The translations under genes and the position numbers were made by a program. Below are positions 6,771-12,440 of a stretch of DNA of 15,803 nucleotides, piece after piece. Positions within the stretch are counted from its first letter, which is position 1, and the number at the start of each line of letters is the position of its first letter. Below the pieces are notes generated by a model, which had not been told where the DNA came from, did not search any database, and saw only the letters and a program-made list of their open reading frames with translations. Source of the DNA: DASYML01 sp034665545 (lineage in GTDB: Bacteria; Acidobacteriota; Blastocatellia; Pyrinomonadales; Pyrinomonadaceae); the NCBI GenBank assembly GCA_034665545.1, contig JAXDFO010000068.1:1-15803 (forward strand), in the 5' to 3' direction.

Positions 6771-7669
6771 GTAGCGAACTGAGCAACGTTGATTCGTCCA
6801 TTCGTCATGGATATGCGCAGGTGGGCGGCGTGCGGCTGCATTACGCGGAGCGCGGGAGCGGGGGTAAATTGGTCCTGCTTCTGCACGGTTTCCCTGAGTG
6901 CTGGTATTCTTGGCGTCACCAGTTGATGTCGCTCGGTGATCGTTACACGGTCGTCGCGCCGGACATGCGCGGTTATAACTTGAGCGACAAGCCCGCGCGC
7001 GTTGAAGACTATCGCGTCGAACATCTGGCCGATGATGTGACGGGCCTCATCAGGCATTTCGGCGCGCGAGAGGCGGCGGTCGTGGGCCATGATTGGGGCG
7101 CGGGCGTGGCGTGGGCTGTCGCGCAGAGGCATCCCGAATACGTGTGGAAACTCGCCGCCATGCAAGTCCCGCCGCCCGCCGCATGGCGCGACAACATGAG
7201 CCTTCGTCAAGCATTGCGTAGCTGGTACATGCTCTTCTTTCAAATCCCGCGCCTCCCCGAATGGCTGCTCAGTCGTCAAGACTTCGCCGCGCTCGAACGC
7301 AATTTCAAGCAGACTGTGTATCGCAAGGGAACCTTTACGGACGCAGACATCGCCGTCTATAAAAAGGCTTTCCGCGAAGAAGGCGCGATGACCGCCGCGA
7401 TAAATTATTACAGGGCCAATATCATGAAGCTCTTTCGCAAGCCTGCGAAAGAGGAAGAGACTTTCGGCGACGGGCGCATTCGCGTGCCGACGCTCTTCAT
7501 CTTCGGCGAGCAAGACTTCGCCATCATTCCTGAGACGGCGCGCGGCGTCAGCGCGTACGTTGACGCGCCCTACCGCGAAGTGCGTATCGCAACGAGCGGC
7601 CACTGGGTCCAGAACGAAGCCGCAGAGGAAGTCAACGCCGCCCTCGCGCAGTTTCTAGACGCTGATTGA
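6767..7669 (+). CDS. Alpha/beta hydrolase, epoxide-hydrolase-like
   Basis: A 300-residue alpha/beta-fold hydrolase. HGFPE (40-44) is the oxyanion-hole motif of epoxide hydrolases and haloalkane dehalogenases. GHDWG (107-111) places Asp109 as nucleophile, GEQD (247-250) supplies the acid, and SGHW (277-280) the His279 base. The cap region carries NYYRA (214-218), where epoxide hydrolases keep a ring-opening tyrosine, so an epoxide hydrolase is the best reading; a dehalogenase or a C-C hydrolase is less likely. Its start overlaps the upstream AtuA domain gene by four bases, and the hydratase follows after 39 bases. Within this operon it may process an epoxidised or ester form of the substrate before or after CoA activation; that is inference. 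Confidence 0.88.
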   Translation: MSSELSNVDSSIRHGYAQVGGVRLHYAERGSGGKLVLLLHGFPECWYSWRHQLMSLGDRYTVVAPDMRGYNLSDKPARVEDYRVEHLADDVTGLIRHFGAREAAVVGHDWGAGVAWAVAQRHPEYVWKLAAMQVPPPAAWRDNMSLRQALRSWYMLFFQIPRLPEWLLSRQDFAALERNFKQTVYRKGTFTDADIAVYKKAFREEGAMTAAINYYRANIMKLFRKPAKEEETFGDGRIRVPTLFIFGEQDFAIIPETARGVSAYVDAPYREVRIATSGHWVQNEAAEEVNAALAQFLDAD

Positions 7670-7708
7670 AAAAAGAGTTTGATGATGGTCGAATAAACGG
7701 ACCAGCAG

Positions 7709-8479
7709 ATGACGGATCAAAGCACACCAGTACTCTCTTCTGTGGAAGGCCCGGTCGCGGTCCTCACGCTCAACCGGCCTGAGAAGCGCAACGCCTTGAA
7801 TGATGTTCTCGTCGCCGGTCTCAAACAGGCTTTACAGGAGGCGGACGGCAACGATTCGGTGCGCGTCATCGTCGTCACGGGCGCGGGCGCAGACTTCTGC
7901 TCCGGCGCAGACCTCTCCGCGCTGCAAAAAATCTCCGAAAGCTCTATCACAGAAAATCTGTCGGACGCGCAATCATTAATGGACCTCTTCATGATGATCA
8001 GGCGCGTGAGAGTGCCCGTGGTCGCCGCCGTGCGCGGGCGCGCGCTCGCGGGCGGGTGCGGGCTGGCGACGGCCTGCGACCTTGTGCTCGCCGCGCAGAG
8101 CGCGCGCTTCGGCTACCCGGAAGTGAAGATAGGATTTATCCCGGCGATGGTTATGGCTATCCTGCGCCGCAACGTCTCGGAGAAGCGCGCCTTTGAACTC
8201 ATCACGCGCGGCGCGGACATCAGCGCGGAAGAAGCCGAGCGCGTCGGCCTCATCAATCACGTCTTCGACGACGCCTCGTTTGAAACGGAAGTGGAGGGTT
8301 ACGTTGCGGGATTTGAAAAGATGAGCCGCTCCGCCGTCATGCTCTCCAAACGGCTGCTCTATCATATGGACGGCATGACCTTCGACGCGGCCCTCCATTC
8401 CGGCGTTGACATGAACGCCATCGCCCGCATGACGGAAGACTGCCAGCAGGGCATCGCGCGCTTTCTCAAGAAAGGGTAG
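7709..8479 (+). CDS. Enoyl-CoA hydratase/isomerase (methylglutaconyl-CoA hydratase-like)
   Basis: A crotonase-fold enzyme of normal length (256 residues). The oxyanion-hole segments are CSGADL (64-69) and GRALAGGCGLATACD (110-124). Of the two catalytic glutamates of rat enoyl-CoA hydratase, the second is kept (E138 in FGYPEVKIGFIPA) and the first is Gly118. GxGL combined with SEVKLGLIPA-type sequence is, from memory, usual in bacterial methylglutaconyl-CoA and isohexenylglutaconyl-CoA hydratases of leucine and acyclic-terpene breakdown. That would suit the AtuA neighbours and the carboxylase. It is the last gene of the plus-strand operon. Other crotonase reactions cannot be excluded. Confidence 0.88.
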   Translation: MTDQSTPVLSSVEGPVAVLTLNRPEKRNALNDVLVAGLKQALQEADGNDSVRVIVVTGAGADFCSGADLSALQKISESSITENLSDAQSLMDLFMMIRRVRVPVVAAVRGRALAGGCGLATACDLVLAAQSARFGYPEVKIGFIPAMVMAILRRNVSEKRAFELITRGADISAEEAERVGLINHVFDDASFETEVEGYVAGFEKMSRSAVMLSKRLLYHMDGMTFDAALHSGVDMNAIARMTEDCQQGIARFLKKG

Positions 8480-8489
8480 TGAATAACGC

Positions 8490-8540
8490 GAGTTCGACCC
8501 AAGCGGCGGAGCCGCAGTTTCATGCTTTTATGTTGAACTC
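8490..8540 (+). terminator. Nested hairpin between convergent operons
   Basis: An outer stem GAGTTCGAC (8490-8498) pairs with GTTGAACTC (8532-8540) at eight of nine positions, and an inner stem GCGGC (8503-8507) with GCCGC (8511-8515) around GGA. It begins 11 bases after the hydratase stop codon. There is no long T-run after the outer stem, so termination is plausible but unproven. Confidence 0.4.
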
Positions 8541-8569
8541 ACGGTAGAGAATAAGATTGCTGGCCCTGA

Positions 8570-8905
8570 GAATGGCTTTGCAGTCCGTCAGATTGCATTT
8601 GCGAGTCGCAAGGAACGCTCTTGCAGGACACAAGATTGCGATGCAGGGCGCGGGATTGCCTTTGCAGGGCGCAGGAATGCCCTTGCAGGTTGTGGGAATA
8701 GCCTTGCGGCGTGTTGGAATGCCCTTGCAGGTTGTAAGAATGGTCTTGCGGCGTGCAGGATTGCCTTTGCAGGGCGCAGGATTGCTCTTGCAGGGCGCAG
8801 GAGTGGCTTTGCAGCGCGTAGGATTACTCTTGCAGCGCGCGGGATGAGCTTTGCAGGGCACGGGAACGGCTTGACAGACTGTGCGGACGGCCTTGCAACT
8901 CTGCT
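8570..8905. repeat. 21-bp tandem repeat array, about 16 units
   Basis: The core word TTGCAGGGCGCAGGATTGCC recurs with a strict 21-bp period: the TGC of each unit falls at 8579, 8600, 8622, 8642, then every 21 bases from 8642 to 8852, with degenerate units to about 8905. Units differ from each other, so the array is old or under drift, though neighbouring units such as those near 8663, 8768 and 8789 are almost identical. Because 21 is a multiple of three, reading frames stay open across much of it on both strands and translate to seven-residue repeats (LQGAGLP on plus, PCKGNPA on minus). It fills most of the gap between the convergent operons and supplies the last codons of the minus-strand crotonase gene. 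Confidence 0.97.
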
Positions 8906-9504
8906 AACTCGCATGCCTGGTCCAGAACGTTATCTCCAACCCAACCGATTAACCCCATTTCCAATGCTTCATAGCTCGTCAAGCGGCGGGCCGTCGTGAA
9001 GATTTCCAGGGCGCGGGCTGGTCCAATTAAACGCGGCAGCCGTTGTGTGCCGCCCCAGCCCGTGATGATGCCGAGACGCGCGCCGGGGTGCGCGAAGACC
9101 GCGCGCGTTGAAGCGCAACGCAGGTCGCAGGCGAGAGCCAGGTCCAGCCCGCCGCCCATGCAGTAGCCGTTGACGGCGGCGATGGTGAGCTTTGTGGAAT
9201 CAGCTATTCTCTGCATGACGCGCTGGCCGCGCAAGGCAAACTCTCTGGCCGTCGTCGGGTTGAGCGCGCGTAGCTCGCGTATGTTCGCGCCGGAGGCGAA
9301 GACATCGCCCGCGCCGGTGATGATGAGAGCATGAATATCAGCGCGTTGGTCCAGAGAGGAAACGGCCTGGTCCAATTCTTCGAGCGTCTTGACGGAGAGG
9401 GGATTGCGCGCGGCTGGGCGGTTGAGGCGAACGACGGCTATGCGTGGAAGAGTCTCTATGACAACGGCGGGCGCGGCCCTTTCGTTTTCCGGCTCTTCCG
9501 TCAT
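8824..9504 (-). CDS. Enoyl-CoA hydratase-like protein with C-terminus lost to the repeat array
   Basis: A crotonase-family protein of 226 residues against about 260 for the family. Residues 1-201 align with the usual fold: ASGANIRELRA (70-80), NGYCMGGGLDLALACD (112-127), TGWGGTQRLPRLIG (148-161), EALEMGLIGWV. Both catalytic glutamates are changed: D121 replaces the first and G141 the second (HPGARLG where HPE is usual). After ACELA the sequence stops resembling the family and becomes repeat-derived (SLSSRSRALQSSSRALQE, then stop), so the C-terminal helices that close the active site and trimer are missing. It sits 23 bases after the B12-binding subunit gene. It may be a decaying gene, or a crotonase with another reaction and an altered tail; loss of hydratase activity is likely. 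Confidence 0.75.
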   Translation of the reverse strand: MTEEPENERAAPAVVIETLPRIAVVRLNRPAARNPLSVKTLEELDQAVSSLDQRADIHALIITGAGDVFASGANIRELRALNPTTAREFALRGQRVMQRIADSTKLTIAAVNGYCMGGGLDLALACDLRCASTRAVFAHPGARLGIITGWGGTQRLPRLIGPARALEIFTTARRLTSYEALEMGLIGWVGDNVLDQACELAELQGRPHSLSSRSRALQSSSRALQE

Positions 9505-9527
9505 TCAACTTCTAAGCCTTACGGGTT

Positions 9528-9929
9528 TCATTCTCTTGGGCGGACGTTCTCGCGCAGAAACTTGACGATGTCTTCGGTGGAAGTGCCCGGAAGAAAAATC
9601 GCGTTGACGCCCTGCTCTTTGAGGCGCGGGATGTCTTCCTGCGGGATGATGCCGCCGACGACGACCATGCAATCGTCCATACCCTTTTCTCTGAGAAGCT
9701 GAACGATGCGCGGGCAGAGCGTATTGTGCGCGCCGCTCAGGATAGAGACGCCGACAGCGTCCACGTCTTCCTGCAAGGCTGCGGCGGCAATCATCTCAGG
9801 CGTCTGCCTGAGACCCGTATAGATAACCTCCATGCCAGCGTCGCGCAGGGCGCGCGCAATCACTTTCGCGCCACGGTCGTGGCCGTCCAGACCGGGCTTG
9901 GCAACGAGGACTCTGATTTTTCTGTCCAT
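9528..9929 (-). CDS. B12-binding small subunit of an acyl-CoA mutase
   Basis: A 133-residue cobalamin-binding domain of the methylmalonyl/isobutyryl-CoA mutase class. DGHDRG (15-20) carries His17, the lower axial ligand to cobalt; SILSGAH (62-68), GG (92-93) and LPGTS (113-117) are the other cobalamin-contact segments. It begins with MDRKIRVLVAKPGLDGHD, the usual start of stand-alone subunits, so it is a complete separate subunit and not a fragment. It lies downstream of the large subunit gene, the two separated by 104 bases holding an inverted repeat. No Shine-Dalgarno is visible before the ATG: the leader there is a C/T-rich run of CTCCTG words from the repeat, so translation may depend on RNA folding or coupling. 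Confidence 0.95.
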   Translation of the reverse strand: MDRKIRVLVAKPGLDGHDRGAKVIARALRDAGMEVIYTGLRQTPEMIAAAALQEDVDAVGVSILSGAHNTLCPRIVQLLREKGMDDCMVVVGGIIPQEDIPRLKEQGVNAIFLPGTSTEDIVKFLRENVRPRE

Positions 9930-9948
9930 AAATTCAGGAGCCAGGAGT

Positions 9949-10029
9949 CAGGAGCCAGGAGCCAGAATGAAGAAGCTTGATTTAAATGCGACAACAGCTT
10001 TAGCTTTTCCTTCTGGCTCCTGGCTCCTG
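9949..10029. repeat. 19-bp perfect inverted repeat between the mutase subunit genes
   Basis: The 19-base arms at 9949-9967 and 10011-10029 are perfect reverse complements, built from the word AGGAGCC (CAGGAGCCAGGAGCC...). Another copy of the word lies just outside at 9936-9943. The loop is 43 bases and AT-rich. The element starts four bases after the large subunit stop codon and extends nearly to the small subunit start. It could reduce read-through or stabilise the upstream message, or be a dispersed palindromic repeat. No T-run of terminator type adjoins it. Confidence 0.9.
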
Positions 10030-10033
10030 TCTT

Positions 10034-11716
10034 TCAAAACGCCGGTTCTTCGTAGAGGCCGTACACGTCGCGGAGCGCGTCGCAGATTTCTCCGAGCGTG
10101 GCGTAGGCGCGAACCGCTTCGATGGTCGCGGGCATCGTGTTCTCATCATTGTGCGCGGCCCGCTTGAGTTTCTCAAGAGCGTTGGAGACCGCGCCGCTAT
10201 CACGACGGGCACGCGTCTGCTCAAGACGTTCTATCTGGCGTTGTTGGACCTGTTCGTTAATGACGAGAATGGGAATGCCGGACGACTCTTCCTTCATCTG
10301 ATACTTGTTGACGCCGACGATTGATTGTTCGCCGCGCTCTACGGCCTTCTGATATTGATAGGCGGATTCCTGTATCTCGCGTTGCGGGAAACCCTTTTCG
10401 ATGGCTTCGACCATGCCGCCCATCGCGTCTATCTTGTCGAAGTAATCGAGCGCGCCGTCTTCCATCTTCTTCGTCAAGGCTTCCAGGAAGTATGAGCCGC
10501 CGAGCGGGTCAATCGTGTTGGCGACGCCCGTTTCCTCCGCGATAATCTGCTGCGTGCGCAAGGCTATCAGCGCGGCCTGGTCCGTCGGGAGGGCCAACGC
10601 TTCGTCGTAAGCGTCCGTGTGCAAGCTGTTCGTGCCGCCGAGCACGCCCGCCAGAGCCTGTATGGCGACGCGGACGATGTTGTTCAAAGGTTGCTGAACC
10701 GTGAGCGAGACGCCAGCCGTCTGCGTGTGGAAACGCAGTTGAAGAGTCCGCTCGTTCTGCGCCTTGAAACGCTCGCGCATGACGCGCGACCAGATACGAC
10801 GCGCCGCGCGATACTTGGCTATCTCCTCGAAGAAATCATTGTGCGCGTTGAAGAAGAAGGAGAGGCGCGGCACGAACTTGTCAACATCAAGCCCCGCGCG
10901 TACGCCCCACTCCACGTATTCGATGCCATCGCGCAAGGTGAAGGCGAGTTCCTGCAAGGCCGTCGCGCCCGCCTCGCGTATGTGATAGCCGCTGACGGAA
11001 ATCGGATTGTAGCGCGGCACATGCTCAGTGCAGAATTCAAAGGTGTCTGTGACGAGCTTCATCGCGGGGCGAATCGGATAAATCCATTCCTTCTGCGCGA
11101 TGTACTCCTTCAGAATATCATTCTGAAGCGTGCCCGAAATCTTCTTCCAGTCGGCCCCCTGCTTTTCAGCGACGACCAGATACATCGCCAGCAGGACGGA
11201 CGCGGGAGCATTGATGGTCTGCGAAACAGTGACCCCTTCGAGCGGGATGCCGTCGAAGAGTATCTCCATGTCTGCGAGCGATGAGACGGCGACGCCGCAC
11301 TTGCCGACCTCTCCTTCGGAGAGAGGCGAATCCGAATCGTAGCCCATCAGCGCGGGCAGGTCGTAAGCGACGGAGAGTCCGGTTTGTCCCTGGGCCATTA
11401 AATATTTGAAACGCGCGTTGGTCTCTTCGGGCGTGCCGAAGCCCGCGAACTGGCGCATGGTCCAGAGCTTGCCGCGATAGCCCGTCGGGTGTATCCCGCG
11501 CGTGTAGGGAAACTCGCCGGGAAAACCTACGTCGCGCAACTCGTCAACGTCCTTGATGTCGGCGGGCGTGTAGAGGCGTTCGACCTCTTCCAGCGAGACG
11601 CTCTCGAAACGTTTCTTCGTTTCGGGATGCTTGCGCAGGACGGGCGCAAGCGTCTCTTGTTCCCAGCGTTCGACGGCTGCTTGCTCGGGCGAAGTAATCT
11701 CTTTGGTCTCAGGCAT
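10034..11716 (-). CDS. B12-dependent acyl-CoA mutase, large (substrate-binding) subunit
   Basis: This is the 560-residue TIM-barrel subunit of the methylmalonyl-CoA mutase family, which rearranges the carbon skeleton of acyl-CoA esters using adenosylcobalamin; the B12 domain is the separate gene downstream, as in IcmA/IcmB and HcmA/HcmB. Family marks are WTMRQFAGFGTPEETN (85-100), GLSVAYDLPALMGYDSD, TLQNDILKEYIAQ (196-208), ISVSGYHIREAGATA (239-253) and NTIDPLGGSYFLEALT. Aligned by eye to the Propionibacterium enzyme, Y80 matches Tyr89, Q198 matches Gln197 and H245 matches His244, but Q208 stands where Arg207 holds the methylmalonyl carboxylate. Isobutyryl- and 2-hydroxyisobutyryl-CoA mutases have Gln there. 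I therefore call it an acyl-CoA mutase without fixing the substrate. No MeaB-type GTPase chaperone gene is in the window. Confidence 0.93.
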   Translation of the reverse strand: MPETKEITSPEQAAVERWEQETLAPVLRKHPETKKRFESVSLEEVERLYTPADIKDVDELRDVGFPGEFPYTRGIHPTGYRGKLWTMRQFAGFGTPEETNARFKYLMAQGQTGLSVAYDLPALMGYDSDSPLSEGEVGKCGVAVSSLADMEILFDGIPLEGVTVSQTINAPASVLLAMYLVVAEKQGADWKKISGTLQNDILKEYIAQKEWIYPIRPAMKLVTDTFEFCTEHVPRYNPISVSGYHIREAGATALQELAFTLRDGIEYVEWGVRAGLDVDKFVPRLSFFFNAHNDFFEEIAKYRAARRIWSRVMRERFKAQNERTLQLRFHTQTAGVSLTVQQPLNNIVRVAIQALAGVLGGTNSLHTDAYDEALALPTDQAALIALRTQQIIAEETGVANTIDPLGGSYFLEALTKKMEDGALDYFDKIDAMGGMVEAIEKGFPQREIQESAYQYQKAVERGEQSIVGVNKYQMKEESSGIPILVINEQVQQRQIERLEQTRARRDSGAVSNALEKLKRAAHNDENTMPATIEAVRAYATLGEICDALRDVYGLYEEPAF

Positions 11717-11802
11717 AATCTTCTTGCTCTCGCGCCGCGCGCATCCGAAAGCACGAGGCGCATATGTTTTCCCAAGTACTTATTTAGATTAAGCAGACTT
11801 CG

Positions 11803-11832
11803 ATATTAGTTGACGGCTCTGTAGAGTGTCAA
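11803..11832 (-). promoter_or_regulatory. Sigma70-type promoter of the mutase operon
   Basis: On the minus strand, TTGACA (11832-11827) and TAATAT (11808-11803) are separated by 18 bases. The first box is a perfect consensus and the second is one base off TATAAT-like strength. Transcription would start near 11796, giving a leader of about 80 bases before the mutase ATG. Confidence 0.7.
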
Positions 11833-11833
11833 C
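11809..11833. promoter_or_regulatory. 25-bp dyad overlapping the promoter: candidate operator
   Basis: GTTGAC (11809-11814) and GTCAAC (11828-11833) are perfect inverted halves, with an inner CTCT/AGAG pair around two or three central bases. The dyad covers the -35 box and the whole spacer of the mutase promoter and stops at the edge of the -10 box. A bound dimer would block RNA polymerase, as TetR- or GntR-type repressors of acyl-CoA genes do. No regulator gene is adjacent, so the binding protein is unknown. Confidence 0.5.
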
Positions 11834-11873
11834 CACGTGTAAAATTCGTTTGACGATGAAACCCAAGAGAGAT

Positions 11874-11905
11874 GCGCGGCTTTGACTTATTCATCAAAGC
11901 CGCGC
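11874..11905 (-). terminator. 12-bp perfect stem downstream of the pgm-ftsL pair
   Basis: GCGCGGCTTTGA (11874-11885) and TCAAAGCCGCGC (11894-11905) are perfect reverse complements around an eight-base loop. The hairpin lies about 120 bases after the stop codon of the FtsL-like gene and upstream of the mutase promoter, where a terminator would be needed. There is no T-run on either side, so it is a likely transcription barrier and not a textbook terminator. Confidence 0.5.
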
Positions 11906-12023
11906 GGGTCATCGGCGGGCATCAGTGGTCAGGCGTTACGGGGTGCGGTCAAACTACAGGCAGGCAACGGGCGGAACCGTGTATCCTTATCGGTATACAT
12001 ATCTCAAAACCTCTCGCGTCTGT

Positions 12024-12440
12024 TTATTCGCCGGGCACGACGTACTCGTTAGCACGAACCATCTTGAGCCGGTCGCGCGCGGCTGACTCTATCGCCAGCT
12101 TGTCCCCGCTCAAGCGTTTCACTTCCACCGCCAGCGCGGCATTGCCGTGACGCAAATTCTCAACCTCTTTATTCATCTCTTGATATTGCGCCGTGGCGTT
12201 GTGCATCTCCGCGCGCGTTCGCATCGTCGCCGCCCCGCAGAGAAACGCCGTCGCCAGGATGATCATCCCGAACATGACCCACGACGGGATAATGCCGCCG
12301 CGACGGCGGACCTCCGTGCGCGTGCCTATGATTTCGCGTGACAACGCGCGCGCGGGCGTGAGGTTCGGGAGAGCGCGAGACGCAACACGTTGCGCACGCA
12401 GGCGATCATCAGTCCAGTAAGTATTTGCGACCCTCTTCAA
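12024..12440 (-). CDS. FtsL/DivIC-like cell division protein
   Basis: A 138-residue single-pass membrane protein of septum-initiator type. Residues 1-49 are basic and cytoplasmic (RRRGG before the membrane), 50-71 form one transmembrane helix (IPSWVMFGMIILATAFLCGA), and 75-115 give a heptad-like coiled coil (MHNATAQYQEMNKEVENLR..). The end, IESAARDRLKMVRANEYVVP, matches the short conserved tail of FtsL/DivIC proteins (AREKLGMV..). Such proteins link FtsB/FtsQ-like partners to septal peptidoglycan synthesis. The start is TTG with GGAGG six bases before it. It overlaps the end of the phosphohexomutase gene by 32 bases, so the two are likely translated together. Whether it is FtsL or a DivIC/FtsB relative cannot be decided from this. 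Confidence 0.75.
   Translation of the reverse strand: MKRVANTYWTDDRLRAQRVASRALPNLTPARALSREIIGTRTEVRRRGGIIPSWVMFGMIILATAFLCGAATMRTRAEMHNATAQYQEMNKEVENLRHGNAALAVEVKRLSGDKLAIESAARDRLKMVRANEYVVPGE

Noticed and set aside
8486..8516. tRNA, from a T-loop-like GAGTTCGACCC
   Set aside because: No matching T-stem partner, acceptor stem or anticodon arm can be drawn; the sequence is explained by the nested hairpin.
8557..8847. 96-codon plus-strand frame of LQGAGLP heptads as a repeat protein gene
   Set aside because: It arises from a 21-bp array that leaves frames open on both strands; the start is TTG without a ribosome site and changes between units are not biased to third positions.
8520..8861. 113-codon minus-strand frame of PCKGNPA heptads
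   Set aside because: Same cause as the plus-strand frame. It also overlaps the end of the crotonase gene and has no supported start.
8570..8905. CRISPR array
   Set aside because: The repeat is contiguous with no unique spacers, and no cas gene is present.
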